DNA of 64,000 nucleotides from an actinobacterium LLX17 (GCA_000471045.1 KI301992.1:1930060-1994059), one strand, 5' to 3'. Positions 25,002 to 34,990 are shown, numbered from the stretch's first letter. Translations and numbers: made by a program. Notes: generated by a model not told the origin, from the sequence alone.

Positions 25002-26915
25002 ATGCGACGACTTCTCGCCACCGCGGTGCTGGCCTTCACGGCTCTGACGCCGCTCCCGGCGTCAGCCGACGAGGCCGAGCCGGTACCCGTCGGCCGGATG
25101 ATGCTGGTGCTCGACGCCTCCGGCTCGATGGCTGAGCCCGCCGCCGGCGGCCAGGCCAAGATCGACGCCGCCAAGTCGGCCCTGACCACCGTCGTCGACT
25201 CCCTCCCGGACGAGCAGCCCGTGGGTCTGCGCGTCTACGGCGCCACGGTCTTCAGTGCCGCCGAGCCCGGCGCCTGCACCGACTCGCAGAAGGTCGTCGA
25301 CGTCGGCACCGACAACCGCGACGACCTCACTGCGGCCATCGGCGACTACGCGCCCTTCGGTGAGACGCCCATCGGCTACGCCCTGCAGGAGGCCGGCAAG
25401 GACCTCGGGTCCGAGGGACAGCGCTCGATCGTTTTGGTCTCCGACGGCGAGCCGACCTGCGACCCCGATCCCTGCGTCGTCGCCGAGCAGCTCTCGGCCG
25501 ACGGGATCGACCTGCGCATCGACGTCGTGGGACTGAACGTCTCCGGTGCGGCGCGTGACGCACTGGTCTGCATCGCCGACGCCGGCAACGGCACCTACTA
25601 CGACGCCGACGACGCCGCAGGCCTGGTGGACAGTCTCACCGTCGCCCAGACGCGGGCCTCCCGCCCCTTCGACCTCACGGGTGAGCCCGTCACGGGCACC
25701 GCCGACCTCGCCGACGCCCCTGAGCTCGAGGCCCCCGGGCAGTACCTCGACACGATCGCCCCCAGCGGAGCCCTGCACTACCGGGTCCCTCGGGCCGTCC
25801 AGGGCTCCACGATCCACGTCGGGGTGGCCTTCCAGGGCACAGCTGGGACCACGGGCGAGTCCGTCACCCTCACGCTCGCGCCGGGCAGCGACCCGGACGG
25901 CGTCTCGTGCCGCTCCGAAGCGGCCTACGGCGTGGGGCTCGGCGCACGATCGCCGTTGTTCTACGGCGGTGTGCACAGCTGGAAGAGCGACCCGGACGCA
26001 GCTTGCAACACCGATGACGAGCTGATCGTGACCATCGATCAAGGAAGGGGCGCGGACCTCGGAGGGCGACCGATCGAGATCGCCGTCTACGAGGAACCGC
26101 CGCTGGACGACCCGTCAGGACGTGACCTACCGCCGATCGGTGACGAGCCGGAGTGGGAGACGGTGGAGCCGTCATCGACCGTCATCGAGGACGTCGTTCC
26201 CGGGACGAGCCTCGCGAACGCACCCGTCGTCAAGGACGGGACCTACAGCCTCGACATCAACGCCGGGGAGACCCAGGTGCTCGCCGTGCCGCTCGACTGG
26301 GGCCAGACCGTCCAGGCGCAGGTTGACGCCGTCCTGACCGACCCCACGGCGCAGGCGGCCGCTGTCGGCAGCGAGCTGAGCGTCGAGGTGATCGGTCCAC
26401 TACGCCAGGACGGTGAGGTGAGCCTCTACGGGAGCGAACCTGCGGACTGGACCACCGGAGCCCTCGCCAACATGAACGGCGGCGATCCGTATCGCGTGGG
26501 AGCACTCACGTTCCCGGTCACCTACCTGAACCGTGCAGACAACAGCGGCCCCGTCCAGGCCTTCTCGACGGCCGGCCTGCGGTACATCAGCGTCAGCCTG
26601 GAGGTCCGGGGCGACGAGGCGAACCAGCCGTACACGTTGACGATCCGGACCAACGGCGAGGCTGGGGACGGCGAGCCCGAGTACGACACCGCCGACCTGC
26701 CGGCGCCCGAGGCCGACTCGCCGCTGGTCACCTCTCCGGTCACGAGCACCGACGCCGACAGCCCGAGCGAAGCGCGGACCGAGGAGTCCGGCGACAGCGA
26801 CTCCGGCTTCCCGTGGCTGCCTGTCGGGTTGGGGGTGGCGGGCGTGCTGTTCCTCGGAGGCGCGGCGGCCCTCGTGCTGATGAGCAGGCGCAACCGCGTC
26901 AGCGCAGACCGGTGA
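25002..26915 (+). CDS. Secreted, membrane-anchored VWA-domain protein
   Basis: A 637-residue protein with a Sec signal peptide (residues 1-21, cleaved after PASA). A von Willebrand A domain (~30-215) has a complete MIDAS start DASGS at 38-42. A long beta-rich middle follows, then an acidic Ser/Asp stalk and a C-terminal membrane anchor (~604-627) ending [10 protein letters not shown]. It is probably displayed on the cell surface and binds a partner through a metal ion. AGGGGG gives a strong ribosome site. It overlaps the kinase gene tail-to-tail by 17 bases. Confidence 0.88.
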   Translation: MRRLLATAVLAFTALTPLPASADEAEPVPVGRMMLVLDASGSMAEPAAGGQAKIDAAKSALTTVVDSLPDEQPVGLRVYGATVFSAAEPGACTDSQKVVDVGTDNRDDLTAAIGDYAPFGETPIGYALQEAGKDLGSEGQRSIVLVSDGEPTCDPDPCVVAEQLSADGIDLRIDVVGLNVSGAARDALVCIADAGNGTYYDADDAAGLVDSLTVAQTRASRPFDLTGEPVTGTADLADAPELEAPGQYLDTIAPSGALHYRVPRAVQGSTIHVGVAFQGTAGTTGESVTLTLAPGSDPDGVSCRSEAAYGVGLGARSPLFYGGVHSWKSDPDAACNTDDELIVTIDQGRGADLGGRPIEIAVYEEPPLDDPSGRDLPPIGDEPEWETVEPSSTVIEDVVPGTSLANAPVVKDGTYSLDINAGETQVLAVPLDWGQTVQAQVDAVLTDPTAQAAAVGSELSVEVIGPLRQDGEVSLYGSEPADWTTGALANMNGGDPYRVGALTFPVTYLNRADNSGPVQAFSTAGLRYISVSLEVRGDEANQPYTLTIRTNGEAGDGEPEYDTADLPAPEADSPLVTSPVTSTDADSPSEARTEESGDSDSGFPWLPVGLGVAGVLFLGGAAALVLMSRRNRVSADR

Positions 26916-27855
26916 CCACGGCGGCGGCCAGCAGAATGGCGCCCACTACCGCCAGACCAGCGGCCGCCCAGGTGGTGCGGGGCGGCCCGGCTCGTTTCGC
27001 GGCCTCGGGCGCGGGTGGCGCGAGGGGCACGGGCCCGGACGGCCCCCATCCCGGCGGCCAGTCCGGCAGGTGCGAGAACACCTCGACCGGCTCACCGCCG
27101 TGCTCGCTGACCGGCACCGCGGACAACGCGACAGCGGCGGTGGCGGCGTCGGGGAAGCGGTCATCGGGATGGGGTGCCAGCAGGCGCTCCAGGACCGGCG
27201 CGAAGGGGCCCGCGGGCGGACTGACGCTGCCGGTGGCCGGCGGGCGCTCGCCGGTCAGCAGCTCGGTCAGCACGGCGCCCACGGAGTAGAGGTCCTGCCG
27301 CGGGTCCGGGTCGGCACCGGCGCGGGCCTCGGGGGCCGAGTAGCCGGGCGTGTGCAGCACCTCGGTCACTCGCGTCAGGCGCGGCTCGTCCGGCGACGCG
27401 GCGATACCGAAGTCCGACAGGCGCAGCACCGGCGAGCCCGTGCCCGTCGCCTCGAGCAGGAGGTTGGCGGGCTTGACGTCGCGGTGCACCAACCCGGCCG
27501 CATGGACCGCCTGGAGGGCGTCGAGCAGCTGCCCGCCCAGCACGGCGACCCAGGTGTCAGGGAGCGCGCCGTGGTCGGCCAGCAGCACGGCCACGGAACC
27601 CCCATCGACGACCGGCATCGCGAACAGGACCGTGTCGTCCTCGGCCGACCAGCCCGTGGGTGCCACCACGTGCGGGTGGTCGATGCGCGTGGCGGACTCG
27701 CGGACGAACCGCAGCAGGGAGGCACTGTCGGCCTGCCGCTGCAGCTTCGCGGCCCGGTAGACGCCGTCGCGCAGGTCCCACACGCGCCAGACGTCGCCCA
27801 TGCCGCCTCGGCCGAGCACGTCGACCAGCTGATAGCGCCCCGCGAACACCTGCAC
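26899..27855 (-). CDS. Eukaryotic-type Ser/Thr protein kinase
   Basis: A 318-residue kinase with all catalytic residues: Gly loop [10 protein letters not shown], Lys37 in [15 protein letters not shown] (Asp126, Lys128) and DFG (Asp148). The kinase domain ends near 235. A Pro-rich linker leads to one C-terminal membrane helix ([20 protein letters not shown]) with almost nothing outside, so there is no extracellular sensor domain. I use GTG at 27855, seven bases after a TAGGGT box; GTG at 27861 would be only one base from it. Tail-to-tail with the VWA gene. Confidence 0.9.
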   Translation of the reverse strand: MQVFAGRYQLVDVLGRGGMGDVWRVWDLRDGVYRAAKLQRQADSASLLRFVRESATRIDHPHVVAPTGWSAEDDTVLFAMPVVDGGSVAVLLADHGALPDTWVAVLGGQLLDALQAVHAAGLVHRDVKPANLLLEATGTGSPVLRLSDFGIAASPDEPRLTRVTEVLHTPGYSAPEARAGADPDPRQDLYSVGAVLTELLTGERPPATGSVSPPAGPFAPVLERLLAPHPDDRFPDAATAAVALSAVPVSEHGGEPVEVFSHLPDWPPGWGPSGPVPLAPPAPEAAKRAGPPRTTWAAAGLAVVGAILLAAAVVTGLR

Positions 27856-27862
27856 GCGCACG

Positions 27863-27868
27863 ACCCTA
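27863..27868 (-). promoter_or_regulatory. Leaderless-type -10 box for the kinase gene
   Basis: Minus strand TAGGGT, seven bases, GTG at 27855. It selects the second of two closely spaced GTG codons. Confidence 0.5.
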
Positions 27869-27892
27869 GTGCGTGCGCCGCCCGCGCGACCG

Positions 27893-29065
27893 CTACTCGA
27901 CGGGCAGTCCCAGGCTCCGCGCGATCAGGATGCGCTGGACCTCGGACGTGCCCTCACCGATCTCCAGGATCTTGGCGTCGCGGTAGAACCGGGCCACCGG
28001 GTACTCCTCCATGAAGCCGTACCCACCGAAGACCTGGGTGGCGATGCGGGTGGCCGTGACGGCCGACTCCGAGGTGTACAGCTTGGCGATCGAGGCAGCC
28101 TGCTTGAGGCGCTGCCCGCCGACGCCGGCGTCCTTCATGGCGGCCGCCTGGTAGGTGAGCGCCCGGCCGGCCTCGAGCATCACCGCGAGGTCGGAGATCT
28201 GGAACGCGACACCCTGCTTGGCGCCGATCGGCTTGCCGAAGGTCGTGCGCTCCCCCGCGTACTCGACGCAGAGGTCGAGGCAGGCCTGCATCAGACCGAC
28301 GGCGAGCGCGGCGATGGCGATGCGGCCGTCGTCGAGCGTCGCCAGGAACTGCGCGTAGCCCCGTCCGCGCTGCCCCAGCAGGTGGTCCTGCGGGACCCGG
28401 GCCCCGTCGAAGGTCAGGGGGTGCGTGTCGCTGAGGTGCCAGCCGAGCTTGTGGTAGCCGGGCTCGACGATGAACCCGGGCGTGCCGGACGGAATGGTGA
28501 TGGTCGAGATCTCGGCGCTGCCGTCGTCGCGGGTGCCCGTCCGGGCGGTGACCGTGACGAGCGAGGTGATGGCGCTGCCGGAGTTGGTGATGAACTGCTT
28601 GGCCCCGTTGACGACCCACTCGCCCGTGGCGTCGTCCTGCACGGCCCTCGTGGCGGTGGCACCGGCGTCGGACCCGGCGCCCGGCTCGGTGAGCCCGAAT
28701 CCCGCGAGGGCGCGTCCCGCCACGAGGTCGGGCAGCCAGCGCTCCTGCTGCTCGGGCGTGCCGTAGGTCTGGATCGGGTTGATGCCGAGACCCACCCCGG
28801 CCTCGAGGGTGGCGCCGAGCGACTGGTCGACCCGACCGATCTCCTCGATCGCGAGGCACAGGCTGGTGAAGTCGCCGTCGGCGCCGCCGAACTGCTCGGG
28901 GGCGGTCAGGCCGAACAGCCCCAGGTCGCCCATGGCCTGCACGACCTCGACCGGGAAGTGGTGGTCGCGGTCCCACTTCTCGACGTGCGGGGCGATCTGC
29001 GCGGCGGCGAAGTCGCGCACCGTGCGACGGAAGTCCTCGTGGTCACGGGAGAGCTCGAAGTCCAT
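27893..29065 (-). CDS. Acyl-CoA dehydrogenase (FadE25-like position)
   Basis: A 390-residue acyl-CoA dehydrogenase. Motifs: [33 protein letters not shown], and [35 protein letters not shown] with the expected Glu. It is different from the copy at 14180-15343. It stands head-to-head with accA, as expected if an acyl-CoA oxidation step is co-regulated with a carboxylase; in M. tuberculosis fadE25 lies in the same neighbourhood. AAGGGA lies near the ATG. A palindrome at 29073-29090 overlaps the leader. Confidence 0.92.
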   Translation of the reverse strand: MDFELSRDHEDFRRTVRDFAAAQIAPHVEKWDRDHHFPVEVVQAMGDLGLFGLTAPEQFGGADGDFTSLCLAIEEIGRVDQSLGATLEAGVGLGINPIQTYGTPEQQERWLPDLVAGRALAGFGLTEPGAGSDAGATATRAVQDDATGEWVVNGAKQFITNSGSAITSLVTVTARTGTRDDGSAEISTITIPSGTPGFIVEPGYHKLGWHLSDTHPLTFDGARVPQDHLLGQRGRGYAQFLATLDDGRIAIAALAVGLMQACLDLCVEYAGERTTFGKPIGAKQGVAFQISDLAVMLEAGRALTYQAAAMKDAGVGGQRLKQAASIAKLYTSESAVTATRIATQVFGGYGFMEEYPVARFYRDAKILEIGEGTSEVQRILIARSLGLPVE

Positions 29066-29072
29066 TCCCTTA

Positions 29073-29090
29073 GGTTAACACCTGTTAACC
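29073..29090. promoter_or_regulatory. GGTTAACA-CC-TGTTAACC palindrome (TetR-type operator)
   Basis: Perfect 8-base arms around CC, eight bases before the acyl-CoA dehydrogenase start and ~90 bases before accA. It differs from the palindrome at 15375, so a different regulator is likely. Confidence 0.7.
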
Positions 29091-29179
29091 ACCCCGCGTC
29101 GACCCCGACCTCTGGGCGCGCACTCCGAGCACCTCCCCTAGACTCGGCCCGCATCCCTGCAGCCTCGAGGAGATCGTTC

Positions 29180-30976
29180 GTGAGCACACCCCAGCGCCCC
29201 GCCCCGTTGAGCAAGGTCCTGATCGCCAACCGCGGCGAGATCGCCGTCCGAGTGGTCCGCGCGGCCAAGGACGCCGGCATCGCCAGCGTGGCCGTCTACG
29301 CCGAGCCCGACCGCGACGCCGTGTTCGTCCGGCTCGCCGACGAGGCCTACTCCCTCGACGGCTCGACGCCGGCCGACTCGTACCTGTCGATCGAGAAGAT
29401 CATCGACGTGGCGCAGCGCAGCGGCGCCGACAGCGTCCACCCCGGCTACGGCTTCCTGGCCGAGAACGCCGACTTCGCGCAGGCCGTGATCGACGCCGGT
29501 CTGATCTGGATCGGCCCCCCGCCGGCCGCGATCGACGCCCTGGGCGACAAGTCCAAGGCCAAGCAGATCGCGCAGAAGGCCAACGCGCCGCTCGCGCCCG
29601 GCACCAAGGAGCCCGTCAAGGACGCCGACGAGGTCATCGCGTTCGCCGACGAGGTCGGCCTGCCGATCGCCATCAAGGCGGTCTTCGGCGGTGGCGGCCG
29701 TGGCCTCAAGGTCGCGCGCACCCGCGAGGAGATCCCCGACGCCTACGAGTCGGCCGTCCGTGAGGCCGTGTCGGCCTTCGGCCGCGGCGAGTGCCTCGTC
29801 GAGAAGTTCCTCGACAAGCCTCGCCACGTCGAGACCCAGTGCCTCGCCGACAGCCACGGCAACGTCGTGGTCGTCTCGACCCGCGACTGCTCGCTGCAGC
29901 GTCGCCACCAGAAGCTCGTCGAGGAGGCCCCCGCGCCGTTCCTGTCCGACGACCAGATGGAGCGCCTCTACGCCTCGTCGAAGGCCATCCTCAAGGAGGC
30001 CGGCTACGTCGGCGCCGGCACCTGCGAGTTCCTCGTGGCCGCCGACGGCACCATCAGCTTCCTCGAGGTCAACACCCGCCTCCAGGTCGAGCACCCGGTC
30101 TCCGAGGAGGTCACGGGCCTCGACCTCGTGCGCGAGATGTTCCGCATCGCCGCGGGCGAGGAGCTCGGCTACGACGACCCCGAGATCGTCGGCCACTCGA
30201 TCGAGTACCGCATCAACGCCGAGGACGGTGGCCGCGGGTTCCTCCCGGCCCCCGGCACGCTGACCGCATGGGAGCCGCCCGCCGGACCCGGCGTGCGCGT
30301 CGACTCCGGCTACGTCAACGGTCAGACCATCCCCGGCGCGTTCGACTCGCTGGTCGCGAAGCTCATCGTCACCGGCCGTACCCGTGAGCAGGCGCTGGAG
30401 CGCTCGCGTCGCGCGCTCGACGAGTTCGTGGTCGACGGCATGCCCACGGTCATCCCGTTCCACCGCTCGGTCATCGACGACCCGGCCTTCAACGCTGCGA
30501 ACGGCTCGTTCGACGTCTACACGACGTGGATCGAGACCGACTACGACAACCAGCTCGAGCCCTACGCGGGCGCCGGCGCCGACGGTGACGAGCCCGCCGA
30601 GCGCGAGCGCGTCGTCGTCGAGGTGGGCGGCAAGCGCGTCGAGGTCGTCCTGCCCGGCGGCCTGGGTGCTTCCGCGGCGGCCTCCGGCGGAGGCGCCAAG
30701 AAGCCGAAGCGCAAGGCCGGCGGTGGTGGTGGCGCGGCCGTCAGCGGCGACTCGCTCACCTCGCCGATGCAGGGCACCGTCGTGAAGATCGCCGTCGAGG
30801 AGGGCCAGGAGGTCGCCGAGGGCGACACCGTGGTCGTCATCGAGGCCATGAAGATGGAGCAGTCCATCACGGCGCACAAGGCCGGCACCGTCACGGGTCT
30901 CAACGCCACGATCGGCGAGACCGTCGGCGCCGGTGCGGTCATTGCCGACATCTTGGACGCTGCCGCCGACGCCTGA
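29180..30976 (+). CDS. accA: Acyl-CoA carboxylase alpha chain (biotin carboxylase + BCCP)
   Basis: A 598-residue fusion of biotin carboxylase (~1-450) and biotin carboxyl carrier (~525-598), as in AccA3. The carboxylase part has [26 protein letters not shown] (ATP-grasp glycine loop), [11 protein letters not shown] and [14 protein letters not shown]. The carrier ends with the biotin site EAMKMEQ. A Gly/Lys-rich linker near 505-525 separates them. GTG at 29180 follows AGGAGA. It works with AccD and AccE encoded 6 kb upstream and is biotinylated by BirA. Confidence 0.95.
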   Translation: MSTPQRPAPLSKVLIANRGEIAVRVVRAAKDAGIASVAVYAEPDRDAVFVRLADEAYSLDGSTPADSYLSIEKIIDVAQRSGADSVHPGYGFLAENADFAQAVIDAGLIWIGPPPAAIDALGDKSKAKQIAQKANAPLAPGTKEPVKDADEVIAFADEVGLPIAIKAVFGGGGRGLKVARTREEIPDAYESAVREAVSAFGRGECLVEKFLDKPRHVETQCLADSHGNVVVVSTRDCSLQRRHQKLVEEAPAPFLSDDQMERLYASSKAILKEAGYVGAGTCEFLVAADGTISFLEVNTRLQVEHPVSEEVTGLDLVREMFRIAAGEELGYDDPEIVGHSIEYRINAEDGGRGFLPAPGTLTAWEPPAGPGVRVDSGYVNGQTIPGAFDSLVAKLIVTGRTREQALERSRRALDEFVVDGMPTVIPFHRSVIDDPAFNAANGSFDVYTTWIETDYDNQLEPYAGAGADGDEPAERERVVVEVGGKRVEVVLPGGLGASAAASGGGAKKPKRKAGGGGGAAVSGDSLTSPMQGTVVKIAVEEGQEVAEGDTVVVIEAMKMEQSITAHKAGTVTGLNATIGETVGAGAVIADILDAAADA

Positions 30977-30986
30977 TCGTCCCGCT

Positions 30987-31035
30987 CACGCAGAGAGGGC
31001 CCGTTCACCGTGATGGTGAACGGGCCCTCTGCGTG
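30987..31035. terminator. Strong hairpin between convergent accA and amidase genes
   Basis: AGGGCCCGTTCACC and its exact complement GGTGAACGGGCCCT surround a short GTGAT loop. Outside a small bulge the pairing goes on with CACGCAG/CTGCGTG. No T-run follows, as is common in GC-rich genomes; it can stop transcription from both sides. Confidence 0.8.
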
Positions 31036-31055
31036 CGGCGTGCGGCGTGCGACCG

Positions 31056-33383
31056 CTACTGCGAGATCGGCTCCCCGATTGTGTAGTACGGCTTCTGAGC
31101 GACCGGGAGCTTCTCGATGGGCGGCACTCGACCGCCGCCCATCGAGACCAGCGCCGCGTATGACGTGACGTGGCGGATCGTGCGGCCGTCGCCCCGGTAG
31201 ATCTCCGGCTGGCCGGTGAACTGCACGAACGTGTCGGGCAAGAGCTCCGGGGCGCCGATCGGCAGCGTCGACGTCGTGGCGGCCGACCACTGCAGGATCA
31301 TGGGGCTGGAGTCGCCGGACAGCTCGAGCAGGCGCGCCCACGACCTGACGTGGTGGCGGGCGCCTGTCTCGACGACGTACACGGCGGAGTCACCCTTCTG
31401 CTGCACGAAGAACGGCGGGGACACCGTGCCGCTGGCGATCGCGAGTCCCGGGCACGCCGAGCTCGTCAGGCGGGTGACCGGCAGGCCGGTCGTCCCGACC
31501 CCGTCGATGGCCCGCAGGACACCGTTGCCCACGATGTATTGCGTGGTGCCGCAGGCGACGACGGCCCCGAAGCTTGCAGCCTTCGAGTTGGCCGTCAGCA
31601 GGCCGTCGCCGACGGTCACCATTCGCGTTGCTCCCAGGTCCTCGGCCTGCGCGAAGGACGACACGTGCGCGAGGTCGCCGTTGGTGGACGCGAGGTACAC
31701 CTCGGGCGCCGACGTCTCCTTGACCAGCGTCCCCGGCTCGACGACGGCCGGGCCGACGCCGTACCGCGACGCGCCCGCCAGCGACATGCGCGCCACGTAG
31801 GCCGAGCTGCCTCTGACATCGACCCAGGCCGCGTTGGTCGTGATGACCCGCTTGGTCCAACCGGAGATGAGGTGCAGCGTTGCGCCGGCCTCGATCGAGA
31901 AGACGTCGGCGACCTCGGCACCCGTGGCGAAGGCGTCGATCTGGGACGCCGAGAGCGGCAGGTACGAGCCCACGGCATAGCCGAACTGCCCGACGGCCTC
32001 CGTGGTCGGGAACCTGTGCTTGGTCCCGTCGGACTGCAGCAGGTACAGCGTGCCGTTGCGGTTGTCGCGGGCGTATCGCGAAGCAGGGATGCCGGTCGGG
32101 TAGCGGTCGACGGCCGACTGGTCGATGACGGTCACGCCGCCGAGGCGCGACGACAGCACCGCGAACTCCGCGCCGTCCACGACGTGGTGCTTGACCCCGT
32201 TGACGAGGAGGTAGACCTCGTCGCGGGTCGAGGACTTCACGAAGCCCGACCCACCCATGGCCTGCTCGACCTGGTCGCGCATGCCGCCGGCCGCGTTCAT
32301 CCAGTTGATGGTCTGCTGACCCGGGCAGGCCGTGGACGTCACGTTGTAGTGCCCGGCGATGCGGTTGAGGACCTTGCCGCCCATCGAGTACGTGCCCTTG
32401 GCCGGGATCCCCGCGAGGGAGTGCCGCCACGCGGTGAGCCGGACGACGGCGTCCTTCATGGCCTGCGGCGGCACGTCGTTGACGAACGTGCCCATCATCG
32501 AGAGGCCGGTGGTGTTGAGATTGACGTCGAAGTTGCCGGCGTGGGCGCCACGCGGGGTCGCGGTGATGCCACCGGCGCGACCCTCAAAGATCTGCCCGTA
32601 GCGGTCGATCAGGAAGTTGTACCCCGTGTCGCACCACTTCTGGCCGTCCATGTGATACGCCTGGATCGACTTCACGATGCCGACGGACTGGCTGGCGGAG
32701 TAGTTGTTCGACCCGGCGGTGTGGTGGACGATCGTGCCCTGCATACGGCCGAAGCGCGGCTCCCCGCAGCCCGACGAGGCGCGGGCGCCCCACTGGCTGC
32801 GCGTGATGATGCCGGGCTGTGCGGCAGCGGCCTGAGTCAGGGTGGGCACCTCGCCCGGCGCCACGGTCACGAGGGTCAGGCCCGCGGGGTCGATGTCACC
32901 CTCCGCGACGACCCGCGCCTGAGCGGCGTCCGACGGTCCGACCCACTTGGGCTCGGTGCCGGGAATGCCCCCCTCGACCTCCTGGCTGTCGATGTCGAGG
33001 CGGGTCCAGGGCGACCAGGCGCCATCCTGGCGCCAGCGCACCTGCACCTCGGCGCCCTGGACCGGGACGCCCCCGGTCCATGTCACGCCGAGCAGCTCGA
33101 AGCCCGGCAGGTCGTGCGGCTGCAGCTCGGCCACGATCGTGCCGGACTGGATCGCCGGCACAGCCTCGTCGACCACGGCCACTGCCGCGGCCTCGGCCGG
33201 AGTGTACGGCTCCCGCTCCGACTCGGGCACGGGGGCGAACTCGTTCCGCTCGACCTCAGCGGGCGTGCCGGCGACGTCCTGCTCCGGCATCGAGACGTCG
33301 AGGGCCACCAGGAGGGCGGCGAGAAGCGCGCTGCAGGCAGCGAGTGGCAGAAGCGTGAGCGCGAGGCGGCGGCGCTTGGACAT
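31056..33383 (-). CDS. Secreted PGRP/amidase_2 protein with seven C-terminal repeats
   Basis: A 775-residue exported protein. The N-terminus has a basic stretch and one hydrophobic segment (KRRRLALTLLPLAACSALLAALLVAL). A beta-rich region is followed by an amidase/PGRP domain (~190-370) with zinc-ligand candidates in TIVHHTAGSNNY and GHYNVTSTACPG, predicted to cut the MurNAc-L-Ala bond. From ~389 to the end there are seven repeats of about 56 residues, each opening with a motif like EVYLLVNGVKHHV, spaced as expected for a seven-bladed propeller. ATG at 33383 is chosen; 33395 is also possible. Confidence 0.88.
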   Translation of the reverse strand: MSKRRRLALTLLPLAACSALLAALLVALDVSMPEQDVAGTPAEVERNEFAPVPESEREPYTPAEAAAVAVVDEAVPAIQSGTIVAELQPHDLPGFELLGVTWTGGVPVQGAEVQVRWRQDGAWSPWTRLDIDSQEVEGGIPGTEPKWVGPSDAAQARVVAEGDIDPAGLTLVTVAPGEVPTLTQAAAAQPGIITRSQWGARASSGCGEPRFGRMQGTIVHHTAGSNNYSASQSVGIVKSIQAYHMDGQKWCDTGYNFLIDRYGQIFEGRAGGITATPRGAHAGNFDVNLNTTGLSMMGTFVNDVPPQAMKDAVVRLTAWRHSLAGIPAKGTYSMGGKVLNRIAGHYNVTSTACPGQQTINWMNAAGGMRDQVEQAMGGSGFVKSSTRDEVYLLVNGVKHHVVDGAEFAVLSSRLGGVTVIDQSAVDRYPTGIPASRYARDNRNGTLYLLQSDGTKHRFPTTEAVGQFGYAVGSYLPLSASQIDAFATGAEVADVFSIEAGATLHLISGWTKRVITTNAAWVDVRGSSAYVARMSLAGASRYGVGPAVVEPGTLVKETSAPEVYLASTNGDLAHVSSFAQAEDLGATRMVTVGDGLLTANSKAASFGAVVACGTTQYIVGNGVLRAIDGVGTTGLPVTRLTSSACPGLAIASGTVSPPFFVQQKGDSAVYVVETGARHHVRSWARLLELSGDSSPMILQWSAATTSTLPIGAPELLPDTFVQFTGQPEIYRGDGRTIRHVTSYAALVSMGGGRVPPIEKLPVAQKPYYTIGEPISQ

Positions 33384-33526
33384 GCTGGATCCCATCCGGC
33401 GACGGCCTACGGGGAAGTGCCGTCACTTCGGGAAATTAGACACCACTTCGGTATCACGCGCCACATCCGTATCACTATTGACCGAACTACATCGATGTCA
33501 TTCGAGGCCCGGAAGATGAGGCGGAA

Positions 33527-34897
33527 TCAGGACTGATCGATGCGCCGGGCCGCCTCGGCGACCGAGCCCGACATCGACGGGTAGACCGTGAAGGCGTTGG
33601 CCACCTGATCGACCGTGAGCGTCGCGCTGACCGCGACCGAGATCGCGTGGATCAGCTCGCTGGCGCGCGGCCCGACGACCACGCCACCGATGACGGTGCC
33701 GGTGCCGCGGCGGGCGAACAGCTTGACGAAGCCGTCGTGCACGCCCTGCATCTTGGCGCGGGGGTTGGTGGCGAGCGGCAGCATCGCGACGTCGGCCTGC
33801 AGCCCCTGCTCCGCGATGGCCTTCTGCGAGAGCCCGACCGTCGCGATCTCGGGCGAGGTGAAGATGTTGCTCGAGACCTGCTTGAGGTCGAGCGGGTGGA
33901 CGGCCACGCCCAGCAGGTGGCTCATCGCGATGCGGCCCTGCTGGGCGGCGACGGAGGCCAGCATCAGCACGCCGGTGCAGTCACCGGCGGCGTAGACGCC
34001 GGGCACCGACGTCCGGGAGACGCGGTCGACCTTCACGAATCCGCCGTCGTCGGTGTGCACGCCCAGCTCCTCGAGGCCGAGGCCGACCGTGTTCGGAATG
34101 GAACCGAGGGCCAGCAGGCAGTGGGACCCCTCGACGACCTGACCGTCGGTGAGCGTCACCCGGACGGTGTCGCCCACGCGCTCGACCGACTCCATGCGCG
34201 AGTGACCCATGACCGTCATTCCGCGGCGCTTGAAGACGTCCTCGATCGTGTCAGCGGCGTCGGCGTCCTCGCCCGGCAGCACCCGGTCGCGGCTGGAGAC
34301 CAGCGTGACCCGCGCGCCCAGCCCGTTGTAGGCGCTCGCGAACTCGGCACCGGTGACGCCCGAGCCCACCACGATCATGTGCTCCGGGATCTCCGTCAGG
34401 GCGTAGACCTGCTCCCACGTGAGGATGCGCTCACCGTCGGGCTGGGCGGTCTCGAGCACGCGGGGGTGGGCCCCGGTGGCGACCAGCACCGCGTCGGCCG
34501 TGACGGTCTGCGTCTCGCCGTCCTTGCCCTCCACGACGATGTCGGACGGCGACGTCAGACGGGCGGTGCCGCAGAGGTAACGGACGCCGCTGGTCTCGAG
34601 CCGCGCGGCGATGTCCTCGGACTGGGCGGTCGCGAGGAGGAGCACCCGGTTGTTGACCCGTTCCAGGTCGGCTCCCACGTGGGAGGGGAGCTCGATCCCG
34701 AGCTCACCGGCACCGGACACCTCGGTCAGCACGTCGGAGGTGGCGATCAAGGTCTTGCTGGGCACGACGTCGGTCAGGACCGCCGAGCCGCCGAGCCCGT
34801 CGCGCTCGATGACCGTGACCTCGGCGCCGAGCCGCGCCGCGACCAGTGCCGCCTCGTAGCCGCCGGGTCCTCCACCGATGATCGCCACATGAGTCAT
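33527..34897 (-). CDS. lpdA: LpdA-type NAD(P)H:quinone dehydrogenase, no redox disulfide
   Basis: A 456-residue flavoprotein disulfide reductase fold. FAD motif GGGPGGYEAALVAARLG is at the N-terminus, NAD motif VVGSGVTGAEFASAYNGLG near 180, then YAAGDCTG and a dimerisation domain. The redox-active CxxxxC is absent; the place reads GLGGSAVLTDVVPSK. M. tuberculosis LpdA (Rv3303c) also lacks a working pair and reduces quinones with NAD(P)H, so that is the likely role rather than dihydrolipoamide oxidation. ATG at 34897; transcription is away from the haem genes upstream. Confidence 0.88.
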   Translation of the reverse strand: MTHVAIIGGGPGGYEAALVAARLGAEVTVIERDGLGGSAVLTDVVPSKTLIATSDVLTEVSGAGELGIELPSHVGADLERVNNRVLLLATAQSEDIAARLETSGVRYLCGTARLTSPSDIVVEGKDGETQTVTADAVLVATGAHPRVLETAQPDGERILTWEQVYALTEIPEHMIVVGSGVTGAEFASAYNGLGARVTLVSSRDRVLPGEDADAADTIEDVFKRRGMTVMGHSRMESVERVGDTVRVTLTDGQVVEGSHCLLALGSIPNTVGLGLEELGVHTDDGGFVKVDRVSRTSVPGVYAAGDCTGVLMLASVAAQQGRIAMSHLLGVAVHPLDLKQVSSNIFTSPEIATVGLSQKAIAEQGLQADVAMLPLATNPRAKMQGVHDGFVKLFARRGTGTVIGGVVVGPRASELIHAISVAVSATLTVDQVANAFTVYPSMSGSVAEAARRIDQS

Positions 34898-34915
34898 GCC
34901 CCCATTGTCCCAGCC

Positions 34916-34990
34916 CCGGCGGGGGTGCCGGGCCGTGGGCGGCAAGATTCAACGCCGGCGGGGGTGCCGGGCCGTGGGCGGCAAGATTCA
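34916..34990. repeat. 36-bp tandem repeat overlapping the haem oxygenase stop
   Basis: A 36-base GC-rich unit at 34916-34951 is repeated exactly at 34955-34990 (period 39). The second copy ends with the stop codon of hmuO (34988-34990), so the gene's end has been copied downstream. This is similar in kind to the duplication at 864-1004. Confidence 0.9.

Noticed and set aside
27863-29180. Two-component or toxin-antitoxin system near the kinase
   Set aside because: The kinase is a complete eukaryotic-type enzyme and its neighbours are metabolic; no small paired genes are present.
30987-31035. Small RNA gene
   Set aside because: The hairpin lies between two convergent genes, which is best explained as a terminator; no promoter is seen.
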